Below the pieces are notes generated by a model. The model was not told the DNA's origin. It saw nothing but the letters and a program-made list of their open reading frames with translations, and did not search any database. A stretch of DNA of 64,000 bases from Alkalilimnicola ehrlichii (GTDB lineage: Bacteria; Pseudomonadota; Gammaproteobacteria; Nitrococcales; AK92). Positions 1 to 8,344 of this stretch are shown here, in pieces (positions within the stretch are counted from its first letter, which is position 1; every line of letters starts with the position of its first letter). The stretch spans positions 1 through 64,000 of the forward strand of contig NZ_NFZV01000004.1 in assembly GCF_003399765.1 (NCBI RefSeq). Reading direction: 5' to 3'. Made by a program: the position numbers and the translations under genes.

Positions 1-158
1 GGAAGTCACCACCCTGTAGCCGGGGAAGGCAGAGGGTAGGCGTTCAGTCGGCGGGCTTCCTTTGTTGGATGGCTGTTGGATGGCTGTCCCGGTGTTGCGG
101 TGTTGCTGGAAGTCACACCACCGCCCCTAGCCGGGGAGGGCGGGGCGCAGGCGTCCAT
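1..158. repeat. Degenerate direct repeat with nested 11-bp tandem duplication
   Basis: The element beginning GGAAGTCAC at position 1 recurs imperfectly from position 108. Both copies continue through a TAGCCGGGGA core into a G-rich stretch and a GGCGT end. Between them, GTTGGATGGCT is duplicated in perfect tandem at 64-74 and 75-85. In the second copy CCGCCC and GGGCGG can pair across the core. This resembles a degraded REP-type extragenic repeat, but the family is not identified. No gene is seen before position 211. Confidence 0.45.
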
Positions 159-210
159 CTATCAGTTACCCGCCTCGGATGGCTTCATGCCCAAACAATG
201 CAGCCCACGC

Positions 211-1086
211 TTATTCCTGACTTTCCTCCCGCAAGCGCTCCAGTTCCTGTTCGCACAGCGCTTGGGTTACGTCCAACAAACGCTGCACTTTGGGCGCTAA
301 GTAATCGAGGTCTTCTTCCGTGACGTTGAAGTCGAGATGGTAGCGGGCGGCGATGTAGGCATTGTCGAGCAGCTGGAACATATCCCGCTCTAGCTGCGTG
401 GTGTGCGGGAAGATCTCTTCGAACACCGGTCCGTAATCCGACGCTTGGAACCCGAGATAGTCCAATAGATGCTCGTGCGGGCAATACAGGGTGTGAACCA
501 AGAGAATGCACTTATAGGCAGATTCGGTCGTTTGATTGAGATTGAAAGCGGCCGGCCGTAGCTGCTCTTTAGCCAGCGAAAACTCGTACTGCTCATAGAA
601 ATGAGCAGCCTGAGGAAAGCAACTTTGAAAATACTCCTGCGCAATCCGCAGCCGGTCCTTGGTCGGTAATTCTTCCGGCTCGGTCAGCGGGCCGATGTTG
701 CTGCCCAATAACACGCGCCCCTCGCGCTTGATGTCGAGGAAAAAATACCGCCCTTCCCGCAGGCTTTGGTTCACGTGGCTGAGGCGATGAACAATCGGCC
801 GGACGGACGCCGAGAAGTGCTGCGCGTTGCACAGCTCATAAAGTTGCCGCCCCAGCTCTGCGTCCGATTCGGCGGTGCGATCCGATACCACCACCAGAAT
901 ATCGTAATCCGAGGCATGCCCCGACCAACGGTGTGGGGCTAGGTCTTTCTCTTCCTTGTAATCGCCTCGCGCATAGCTGCCGTAGAGAATCACCAGCTCC
1001 GGCTGCACGGCTTTGTCGATCAGGCCGGCGATCTGCTCTAGTTCCTGCTGTTTCTCAGCCGGTAAGTGGCTCAGCGACGTGCGCAT
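211..1086 (-). CDS. Fused MNT nucleotidyltransferase-HEPN domain protein
   Basis: This 291-residue protein has an N-terminal minimal nucleotidyltransferase (MNT) domain and a C-terminal HEPN-like helical domain. The nucleotidyltransferase signature is GSYARG followed, after an insertion of about 15 residues, by SDYDILVVV, which supplies the paired metal-binding acidic residues. The C-terminal half (residues about 165-275) is helical and ends in AARYHLDF. Separate MNT and HEPN proteins form toxin-antitoxin pairs in which the MNT AMPylates the HEPN RNase; in this fused form activity and target are unknown. I start at the methionine before RTSLSHLP because related proteins begin in a similar way; an upstream ATG at 1101 is possible. 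No obvious Shine-Dalgarno decides it. It stands alone, with no partner toxin or antitoxin next to it. Confidence 0.75.
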   Translation of the reverse strand: MRTSLSHLPAEKQQELEQIAGLIDKAVQPELVILYGSYARGDYKEEKDLAPHRWSGHASDYDILVVVSDRTAESDAELGRQLYELCNAQHFSASVRPIVHRLSHVNQSLREGRYFFLDIKREGRVLLGSNIGPLTEPEELPTKDRLRIAQEYFQSCFPQAAHFYEQYEFSLAKEQLRPAAFNLNQTTESAYKCILLVHTLYCPHEHLLDYLGFQASDYGPVFEEIFPHTTQLERDMFQLLDNAYIAARYHLDFNVTEEDLDYLAPKVQRLLDVTQALCEQELERLREESQE

Positions 1087-1476
1087 GTCCTTATGATCCA
1101 TTATGGTCCAAGCGGTTATATTCCAGCGGCGGCATACCCTCGCCCTCAGCGTTTTTCGTGGTATGGGGGAAGCATGTCGTAATAGTGCCATAGGCGCGGG
1201 GAGAGGCACAGAGCCTGAGGCGAACGGGGCAAGTTGTAAGGTTTTGATTTCAGGTCAGTGTATTAGACGGAGATTCGCCGCCTCAGCGCCACAATCACGA
1301 TGCGCAAGGCAGGACAGGAAGTAGAGCAGGCGGAAGTGACGGGTTTCGACTGTACCTCAGGCGGCCCTGCAACGCGGCCGGAAAAGGTGGCGGGTAAGCG
1401 CCGACCGGGTGATGCAGGAGGTGGAGCACAGGCGATAATACCGGGGCGGGGTTGCCCGCCCCGGCGAAATCGTTGT
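1087..1476. other. Gene-free stretch with a GC-rich hairpin
   Basis: No convincing gene is present on either strand. The only clear structure is the perfect inverted repeat CCGGGGCGGG / CCCGCCCCGG at 1441-1464, just past the stop codon of the gene at 1477-1887. It could end that minus-strand transcript, but no T-run follows it, so it is at best a weak or factor-dependent terminator. Confidence 0.4.
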
Positions 1477-1887
1477 TTAGCGCAGCTGAATCTTGCCGCC
1501 ACCCGGCATGCCGCCGCCGGGCATGCCGCCTTGGCCGCCGAAGCCGCCACCGCCGCCTTCCGGGATGACCAGCGAGGAGGCCGCTTCGCGGCGCATTTCT
1601 TTCAGCCGCTCCATGGTGTCGTCGACCGATTTCTGCGCCGCTGCCGGGAAGCCTTCGATGGCTTCTTTCAAGGATTTCGCCTCGATTTCGAAGCTCAGCG
1701 GCAGGGCGCCGGCGGGCGTCATGATTTGGGTTTGACCGACATAGAGCACGTCGCGGCCGGTGTCGGTTTCGCCTTCGGCGGTAACCGGCGTTAGGCGCAT
1801 GATGCTGCCGATGCGGCGGTCGGTGAAAACCTCTTCTTGGTAGAGGTTGTCGAGATCCATTTGAATGTCTTGCATTTCGTCGGCCAT
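1477..1887 (-). CDS. Conserved hypothetical protein with Gly/Met-rich tail
   Basis: This 136-residue soluble protein has no signal peptide or membrane segment. The N-terminal two thirds is acidic and includes the phrase VGQTQIMTPAGALPLSF, followed by a charged helix (about residues 70-105). The last 30 residues are almost only Gly, Pro and Met, with GGMPGGG repeated, ending in KIQLR. I place the start at the inner ATG because a GAGGT ribosome site lies about seven bases upstream; the outer ATG at 1908 has none. I recognise it as a conserved protein type but know no function. It is separated from the helicase by 66 bases and may be co-transcribed with it. Confidence 0.7.
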   Translation of the reverse strand: MADEMQDIQMDLDNLYQEEVFTDRRIGSIMRLTPVTAEGETDTGRDVLYVGQTQIMTPAGALPLSFEIEAKSLKEAIEGFPAAAQKSVDDTMERLKEMRREAASSLVIPEGGGGGFGGQGGMPGGGMPGGGKIQLR

Positions 1888-1952
1888 GGGCTTACCTCGT
1901 CGTTCCATGTTGGCGCGTAAGACAATAGGGTATCAAACATTGCCTGTTGGGG

Positions 1953-3998
1953 TTATGTGTTGACGGTCTTACGCATTTCCGCCAGCCAGTCTTTGGCGGT
2001 TTTTTGTGATTCTTCGTTATCCGGCGTGCTTTTGCCTTGGCGGCGGTCGATGAGTTCGATCTGGTGGCCGCGGTTGATTTCTACCATAAAGCGCGATACT
2101 TGCATTTCTTCCGCGCCGCCGCCGGTGCCAAGGTCGATTCGTTCGGCGTGATGCAGCACGATTTGGTTCTGCGCCCGGGTAAGGGCAACGTAGGCTAAGC
2201 GTCGCTCTTCAGGGAGGTTTTCTACCGTGTCTTCCCGCGCCATCGGCATTAAGCCGTCGGAGAAACCGAAGACATGCACAATCGGCCACTCGAGCCCTTT
2301 GGAGGCATGAATCGAGCACAGGGTGACTTTCGGTTGGTCGGTCTCGGCTTCGTCGGTGCCGCCGGCGATTACTTCCAGCCCCGTGGCCCAGCGCTCGTCG
2401 AGGGAGGCGTTTCGAGCCGCCGTTTCCAGGCGTTTACTCATCGCGCGTTGAATCGCGCCCATCCGGCCTTTGGCGGGGCGCAACGCTAGCTCCAGTTCGC
2501 TGCGATCGATCGGTCGCCCGGCTGCCTTTAAGCTGTTCTTTGCGCGCTGTTGCAGCCAACTGCGGAATAGGCCGGTGTTTTCGCACCAGTGGAGCAGTTT
2601 GTCGGGCCCGTCGCGATACAGTTGCTCCAGCGCGCTAGCCAGTTCGCCGACGCCTTTGGCCGCTTTGGCCGATAAGCGCCCGGTGTGTTGCAGCGGATCG
2701 TCGCCGGCGGCGATCATTTGGCCGACGCCTTTGGCGCCGAGGCCGGGCACCAGGTCGGCCAGGCGCGAGAGCGCGCGCACGTCGCGGCGGTTGATCGCCA
2801 GCCGTCCGGCCGCCAACATCATGCGAACGTCGGCGTAGCTTAAGAGATCCGTGCCCGCCTTGATGCGGTAGGGAATGGCGCGCCGGAGTAGGGCGGTTTC
2901 GATCAGTCGCGCCAGGCGGTTTTTCCGGTATAGGACGGCGATATCGCCGGGGCTGGTGCCTTGGGCGGTAGCGGCGTGGATGCGGTCGGCTACGCCTTCG
3001 GCCATCGTGTCGCTGTCATCGTAGTGAATCAAGCGGACGCCGTCGCGTTCCGGCGCCTTGCGCACTGCGTAGGGGTTTTTCTCCAGGCGGTTTTCATTGT
3101 GGCGCACCAAAGCGGCGCCGCCGGTGACGATGGCCGGCGTCGAGCGGTAGTTTCGCTCCAGGCGATAAATCGTTGCGCCGTACTCGTCGATGAAATCGCG
3201 CATGTTCTCCGGCCGCGCGTGGCGCCACTCGTAGATGGCCTGGTCGTCGTCGCCGACGAGTAGCACGGTGCGGCTATGCGGCGAGATTAGTTTTAATAGG
3301 CGGAATTGGGCGCCGTCGGTGTCCTGGGCTTCGTCGACGGTGACATCCCGTAGCTGTTGCCGCAGGCGTTCCTGCAAGGCTTCGTCTTTGCGTAGCAGGC
3401 GTGCCGGTAGCAGGATCAAGTCGCTGAAGTCGAGAATGCCGGCGCGGCGTTTCTCTTTTTCGTAGCGCGTTAGTGCGGTGAGTACGCCGCGTAGCAAGTG
3501 GCCTGAGAATCCGGCTTTGTCGCACAAGTGCTCGATAGCCGGGCGGTCCGCCTCGGCGGTGATGTCCAGGCCGTGCGCGTTGATCGCTTCGTTAAGCCGC
3601 ACCGCGTCGATACGACGCGTCTTGTCGGGGAATGGCGCGGCGAGAAAAGCATCGAGCATTCGGCCGGCGTCGTCGGCGTCCATCAGTGTGGCGTTTTTGG
3701 GGATGCCGATGGTTTTGCCGTAGCTGCGTAGCAGACGGTTGCCAAAACTGTGAAACGTCCCGATCCAAGGTAAGGCCAGTTGCTTGGGCAGACGGCTACG
3801 CAGCCGCTCGCGCATCTCGGCGGCAGCTTTGTTGGTAAACGTCAGCAGCATCAAGCCGTCGCTCGACACGCCCGATTCGGTCAGCCGACGTGCGGCGCGC
3901 TCGGTCGTACAGCGGGTTTTGCCGGAGCCGGCGCCGGCCAATACGGCTGCCGGGCCATCGTCGTGGGCGACGACTTGGGCTTGATCGTTATCGAGCAT
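1953..3998 (-). CDS. UvrD/Rep-family superfamily 1 DNA helicase
   Basis: ATP-dependent 3'-5' DNA helicase of superfamily 1A, 681 residues. All core motifs are visible in order: Walker A GAGSGKT (about residues 22-28), TFTNKAAAEM (Ia), DEAQDTDGAQ (II), GDDDQAIYEWR (III), LERNYRSTP (IV), SIHASKGLEW (V) and AYVALTRAQ (VI). The length is close to Rep and UvrD, but the C-terminus is shorter and I cannot decide between them; the QxxR-type motif VI is standard. A GGGGGA ribosome site precedes the ATG at 3998; the ORF extends further upstream to 4070 without support. It is divergent from the acyl-CoA dehydrogenase, so both promoters must lie within 3999-4142. Confidence 0.9.
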   Translation of the reverse strand: MLDNDQAQVVAHDDGPAAVLAGAGSGKTRCTTERAARRLTESGVSSDGLMLLTFTNKAAAEMRERLRSRLPKQLALPWIGTFHSFGNRLLRSYGKTIGIPKNATLMDADDAGRMLDAFLAAPFPDKTRRIDAVRLNEAINAHGLDITAEADRPAIEHLCDKAGFSGHLLRGVLTALTRYEKEKRRAGILDFSDLILLPARLLRKDEALQERLRQQLRDVTVDEAQDTDGAQFRLLKLISPHSRTVLLVGDDDQAIYEWRHARPENMRDFIDEYGATIYRLERNYRSTPAIVTGGAALVRHNENRLEKNPYAVRKAPERDGVRLIHYDDSDTMAEGVADRIHAATAQGTSPGDIAVLYRKNRLARLIETALLRRAIPYRIKAGTDLLSYADVRMMLAAGRLAINRRDVRALSRLADLVPGLGAKGVGQMIAAGDDPLQHTGRLSAKAAKGVGELASALEQLYRDGPDKLLHWCENTGLFRSWLQQRAKNSLKAAGRPIDRSELELALRPAKGRMGAIQRAMSKRLETAARNASLDERWATGLEVIAGGTDEAETDQPKVTLCSIHASKGLEWPIVHVFGFSDGLMPMAREDTVENLPEERRLAYVALTRAQNQIVLHHAERIDLGTGGGAEEMQVSRFMVEINRGHQIELIDRRQGKSTPDNEESQKTAKDWLAEMRKTVNT

Positions 3999-4142
3999 CG
4001 CGCATCCCCCAATTACCAAAGAGCGTGATTCTACTTTGCTTGCTGCGCCGAGGCGAAACTTGTGTGGCATTATGGTGAAAAACTGACCGCGCTACGCGGG
4101 CCGATAACAACGACAAACGCTTTAGCCGACTGGGAGGAGAAG

Positions 4143-5807
4143 ATGAAATACCGCACCCCCATGACCCAGCTACCGACCCATGAGGTCACCAATCAAGCCG
4201 CGCCTCTGGGCGACTACAATGCCTGCGATACCGACATCCCCTTACGGGAGGCTCTGCAACGGGAAGCGCCGTCCTGGGTGTTGGGCTACGCGCAAGAGTT
4301 GGGGCAAGCCACGGGCAGCGAGTTTTACCGCGAGTTGGGGTTTCTTGCCAACCAGCATGTGCCGGAGCTGAAAACCTTTGACCGCTACGGCCACCGTGTC
4401 GACGAAGTCGAGTTCCACCCGGCGTACCACGATCTGATGAGTATGGCGATCCGCCACGATATTCATTCGATTGCCTGGAAGCGGCCGGGCGAAGGCGGCG
4501 CTGTGGCGCATACGGCCGCTATGTATTTGTTGACGCAGCCCGAGCAGGGTGTGTGTTGCCCGATTACGATGACGCACGCAGTCGTGCCCGCCTTGCGTCA
4601 TCAGCCCGAGCTGGCGGCCGAGTGGGAGCCGCGCATTTTATCGTCGCAATACGACCCCCGTTGTCTGCCGGCGGGCGAGAAAACCGGCGTGACGTTCGGT
4701 ATGGCGATGACAGAAAAACAGGGCGGCTCCGATGTGCGGGCGAACACTACCCGCGCCGTTCCCCTCGGTAAAGGCGGGCCTGGGGCGGACTATGAGCTGG
4801 TCGGGCACAAGTGGTTCTGTTCGGCACCGATGTCGGATGGGTTTCTTACCCTGGCTCAAACCGAGGCCGGGTTGTCTTGTTTTCTGGTGCCGCGCTGGCG
4901 TCCGGACGGTTCGCGCAACCCGTTTTTTATCCAGCGCCTGAAGGATAAGCTCGGCAACCGCTCCAATGCTTCGAGTGAGATCGAATACAACGGTACGTAT
5001 GCAGTAATGGTCGGTGCCGAGGGGCGAGGGGTCGCGACGATCATCGAAATGGTGCACCAAACCCGTCTCGATGCGGCGACTGCGCCGCCGGGCATGATGC
5101 GGCATGCCTTGGTGCAAGCCGTACATCACGCTAAGCACCGCAAAGCCTTCGGCGAGCTGCTTATCAATCAGCCTTTGATGCGCAACGTGCTGGCCGATTT
5201 GGCGTTGGAAGTCGAGGCGGCGACGGCCATGGTGATGCGGGTGGCGCGTGCCTTCGACGAGTCGCACAGCGATACCCAAGCGCAATTATTCTCTCGTATC
5301 GCTACGCCGGTGACGAAATTCTGGACCAATAAGCGCGCGCCCGAATTTATTTACGAGACGATGGAGTGTCTGGGCGGTGCCGGTTATGTCGAAGAGTCCG
5401 GCATGCCGCGGCTGTATCGGGAGGCGCCGCTGAACAGCATTTGGGAAGGCTCGGGTAATGTTATTTGCCTGGACATCCTGCGTGCTATGCAGCGCGAGCC
5501 GGAAACGGTATCCGTCTTCATGGGCGAGCTACAGGGCGCTGCCGGCGGCAATGTGCATTTGGACCGTGCGATTGAGCGGTTGCAGACGGAGCTGCGCGAT
5601 CCGAGCGATGTGCAACTTCGCGCCCGCCGTGTGGCGAGTTTGATGGCGCTGAGTCTGCAAGCGTCGTTACTGGTGCGGCACGCGCCCGCCGCTGTCGCCG
5701 ATGCGTTCTGTGCTACCCGGCTGGGAGCGGATGCCGGCGATGTATACGGTACCTTGCCGGTGGGGGCTGATTTGGCGCTGATTCTTGAGCGAACGGGGCT
5801 GGTTTGA
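4143..5807 (+). CDS. aidB: AidB-family acyl-CoA dehydrogenase
   Basis: FAD-dependent acyl-CoA dehydrogenase of the AidB branch, 554 residues (E. coli AidB is 541). AidB is part of the adaptive response to DNA alkylation in E. coli, where it binds DNA and FAD and has weak isovaleryl-CoA dehydrogenase activity. Family traits seen here are the long N-terminal region before the dehydrogenase core, MAMTEKQGGSDVR (flavin region), and LNSIWEGSGN, which carries the expected catalytic glutamate. The start is fixed by GGAGGAGAAG directly before ATG. No ada or alkB gene is nearby, so regulation by the Ada response is not evident. A role in branched-chain acyl-CoA oxidation is an alternative. Confidence 0.85.
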   Translation: MKYRTPMTQLPTHEVTNQAAPLGDYNACDTDIPLREALQREAPSWVLGYAQELGQATGSEFYRELGFLANQHVPELKTFDRYGHRVDEVEFHPAYHDLMSMAIRHDIHSIAWKRPGEGGAVAHTAAMYLLTQPEQGVCCPITMTHAVVPALRHQPELAAEWEPRILSSQYDPRCLPAGEKTGVTFGMAMTEKQGGSDVRANTTRAVPLGKGGPGADYELVGHKWFCSAPMSDGFLTLAQTEAGLSCFLVPRWRPDGSRNPFFIQRLKDKLGNRSNASSEIEYNGTYAVMVGAEGRGVATIIEMVHQTRLDAATAPPGMMRHALVQAVHHAKHRKAFGELLINQPLMRNVLADLALEVEAATAMVMRVARAFDESHSDTQAQLFSRIATPVTKFWTNKRAPEFIYETMECLGGAGYVEESGMPRLYREAPLNSIWEGSGNVICLDILRAMQREPETVSVFMGELQGAAGGNVHLDRAIERLQTELRDPSDVQLRARRVASLMALSLQASLLVRHAPAAVADAFCATRLGADAGDVYGTLPVGADLALILERTGLV

Positions 5808-5809
5808 GC

Positions 5810-5832
5810 CATTAGGCCCAAACGGCCTAATG
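5810..5832 (+). terminator. Perfect hairpin after aidB
   Basis: CATTAGGCC and GGCCTAATG form a perfect 9-bp inverted repeat around a 5-base loop, starting three bases after the aidB stop. No T-run follows, so it is probably an mRNA 3'-end stabiliser or a weak terminator. Confidence 0.45.
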
Positions 5833-5899
5833 TACAAAGAGCTATACCCTGAGAGAATATTTGAACGTATTAATTTAATGAACATTCTTGGGGGAAGTA

Positions 5900-6976
5900 A
5901 TGTTCAAGTACTTTCAGGGGTTGGCGAAGCCGGCTGCGGTCGGTGTTGTTTTGCTATCAATCGGGGCGCTTGCCGCTTGTAACGGCGATAGCAGTAGTAG
6001 TGGCCGTGACGACGACGGCGGCGAGGTTAAGTTGCCGGCAGTTCCAAGGGCGGAGCGCATTGCCGAATTGACAGCGCTTGAGAAGCGGCCGACGGTACTG
6101 GCCGATGACATTGCGCCGGCGTTTGCTTCTTTGGGGTTTTCGTTCGGCGGCGTTGGCGCCTATGCCGGCGGAGGCTTTCGGAGCGCCGTCGCCGAGCATG
6201 CGGCGATGCTGTTGTTGGAAGAGAAGCTGGGGGATGCTTGGGAGATCCCTCGGACCGGAAGTTATCAGCCGGCGGTGGAGCCGGAGGCTTGCCCGGCGGG
6301 AGACGGGCAGATGTGGTTCTCCGAAGGCGAGGGAATATATCTGCTGGAGTTCGAGGGCTGTGTGCTACACGAAGAGTATGACCAGCAAGTTATGGTTGAC
6401 GGCTTCGTGGACCTGCGATTATTGGAATCCGATTACGATCGCGCCGGTCGTTACACCGTCGACGTGACCTATACCCAGCGTCTTTTGAACGAGCCCGATT
6501 CACCGGCCGCTTACGAGCGCTACGCAGGGGCGTTCGACCGCTTTAGCAGCGACGGCGTCGATGCCGTGCGTAATGCCTCGGTGCTGATCGAGGAGAACGT
6601 CCCGTCCTCGGCGGAGGAGGGCAGGTTAATAGTTGAGCTCGCGTTCCAGGATTTCGACTACGTCGAGCAAGGGGATGCGTTCACCGTTAATGGGCGGCTC
6701 GGTGCCCGTTTGAGCCAGCCGATACTGCCTATCGGTAGCGCGGTCTCCATGGAAAGTGTGCCGGCCCTTTATCGTTGTACGGACGCCGAGGTGCTCGGAC
6801 ATTTTTCCTGCGGTGGCGGCATGAGGATACGCGGCGCCGAAGATACCGCGCTTTTGCTCGAATACGGCTCGGACGGGCAGTCGGTCACGGTGCACTACGA
6901 GCGCACCGGCTATGTGTTGCCAGCTATGGATCTTCGAGCGTTCGAGGATTGGATTCTCGACGCCCAAGAGCCATAA
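5900..6976 (+). CDS. Acidic lipoprotein of unknown function (copy A)
   Basis: This 358-residue exported lipoprotein has a positively charged N-terminus, a hydrophobic core and the lipobox LAAC near residue 25-28, followed by a Ser/Asp-rich linker. The mature part is strongly acidic, has paired cysteines (YRCTD...FSCGGG) and ends in FEDWILDAQEP. It resembles the next gene in layout and closing motif, so the two are probably divergent duplicates. The start is the second methionine of the reading frame, preceded by GGGGGAAGTA. I recognise no enzyme motif; a cell-envelope binding role is a guess. It lies behind aidB on the same strand, but the hairpin at 5810 may separate the transcripts. Confidence 0.7.
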   Translation: MFKYFQGLAKPAAVGVVLLSIGALAACNGDSSSSGRDDDGGEVKLPAVPRAERIAELTALEKRPTVLADDIAPAFASLGFSFGGVGAYAGGGFRSAVAEHAAMLLLEEKLGDAWEIPRTGSYQPAVEPEACPAGDGQMWFSEGEGIYLLEFEGCVLHEEYDQQVMVDGFVDLRLLESDYDRAGRYTVDVTYTQRLLNEPDSPAAYERYAGAFDRFSSDGVDAVRNASVLIEENVPSSAEEGRLIVELAFQDFDYVEQGDAFTVNGRLGARLSQPILPIGSAVSMESVPALYRCTDAEVLGHFSCGGGMRIRGAEDTALLLEYGSDGQSVTVHYERTGYVLPAMDLRAFEDWILDAQEP

Positions 6977-7162
6977 GGAGGCGCAGAGAGGGGAACGGCG
7001 CACCTTGCCGGTCGGGCGGGCGGATTTGGATGCCGTTGTGCTGAGGGCCGGCTTGGTTGGGTAGAAACGCAATTTCCTCCTGAGGCGAATGGTTTTTTAT
7101 AAGTATCTCTGTAAAAATATTAGCGGACACTAAAATAATTAACTTCCTTTGGGGAAATCATC
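6977..7162 (+). promoter_or_regulatory. Spacer with AT-rich stretch before lipoprotein B
   Basis: Bases 7090-7145 are much richer in A and T than the surroundings (runs such as TTTTTTATAA and TAAAATAATTAA). This is the likely promoter region for the second lipoprotein gene. No exact -35/-10 pair with ideal spacing stands out. Confidence 0.3.
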
Positions 7163-8259
7163 TTGATTGCAATTCATGGGTATAAGCGGCCTGTCGTGGC
7201 TGGCGTAGCGGTGCTGTCTGCCGTCCTTCTTAGTGCATGTGGGGGAGTAGTAGCTCCAGTGGTGGTAATGCTGGCTATCAAGCGCTGATTAACCAGTTGA
7301 CCGACGTTCACAACAATGGCGTTGTCATTGATGAGTCGAACGCTGCGGCGGTGGGCTTTTTCGTTTCCGAGTTGGCTTTTGTCGGGGACGACGCCCTGCC
7401 TTTTACCCCTTTCGGTGCGACGGAACAAGAGTATGAGTCTGACCGTAGGGGGGAGCGTGAACGTAACGTTTATCGGCGGATCACCGAGGGGTCGGGGTTC
7501 CTCGCGTTGGAAGATGCGCGAAGCGGGAGGAGGGAAGTCGCTTATACCGGAAGCTTCTATGCCCGCTCGTTAGACGAAACCACTTCCTGCGAGAACGATG
7601 TCGGATCTAAAACCTTCTCGGAGAGCGAGAATCGGTATCGTGTCGTGTATGACAATTGCCTTCGCTACCTGGACGATTTTGCGGGCATTGAAGTCAGGGA
7701 AATGGCAGACGGCTTTATTGAGGTGAACGTCGACAGCGGCGGGGTTAGCAGGTTCAGCATGGACCTTACCGTGGTCGAGGAAGAGCGTGTCGATGGCGAG
7801 CTCGTTTGGTGGCTACGCGAGCGGGACGCCGGTAACGCGAAGCTTCAGGAGGCAGGCGATCGCTTAGACATAAGTGACGCTCAGTTTCTGTTTGAGTGGG
7901 AAGAGTTCTACGAAGGCGAGACTTGGTCCGAGCAGTTTGCCGTTGCGGACTATAAGCTTAGTGATGATAACGGAGTTATAAGCTATAGCGGCCGCTTCGG
8001 CTTGTGGAGTGACGATGCGCCGTTCCAAGGCGCTATTTACAGTGAAACCGACGCTGTCTTGGATTACAGCGCGGCTTGCGGTGAAGACTTGCCGTGTGGC
8101 GATACTCTCAGGGTTACCGGCGGCGGTTCTGTGATGATCTGGGATTTCGGTAGTGTACTAGGACAAGTCAGCGTGTATCTGGGGGGTACCCTCTATGATA
8201 CCTATCCCGATGCGGATGCGTTTGATGATTGGTTGACGAGTGGGGATTGGTTCTATTGA
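7163..8259 (+). CDS. Acidic lipoprotein of unknown function (copy B, frame break)
   Basis: An exported lipoprotein of about 365 residues. A TTG start at 7163, with GGGGAAATC upstream, opens a signal peptide that ends in the lipobox LLSAC. The frame then breaks in the G5 run at 7241-7245: one extra G joins it to GSSSSSGGNAGY and the long downstream frame. The mature protein is acidic, has paired cysteines (AACGEDLPCG) and ends with FDDWLTSGDWFY, echoing copy A. The break is probably a base-calling deletion like the others in this window, although a G-run just after a lipobox could in principle be phase-variable. Function unknown. Confidence 0.65.
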
Positions 8260-8291
8260 TCGTCAGCGCTTTGGATAACGAGCCTGGTTAG

Positions 8292-8322
8292 GAAGAAGCC
8301 CCGGCATTGCCGGGGCTTCTTC
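8292..8322. terminator. Strong bidirectional hairpin between lipoprotein B and ilvD
   Basis: GAAGAAGCCCCGGC and GCCGGGGCTTCTTC form a perfect 14-bp stem with a 3-base loop between two convergent genes. On the minus side the hairpin leaves no clear T-run, and on the plus side only CGTTCAT follows. The stem strength and position still support termination for both transcripts. Confidence 0.75.
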
Positions 8323-8344
8323 GTTCATAGGCTAGCGGGATTGT

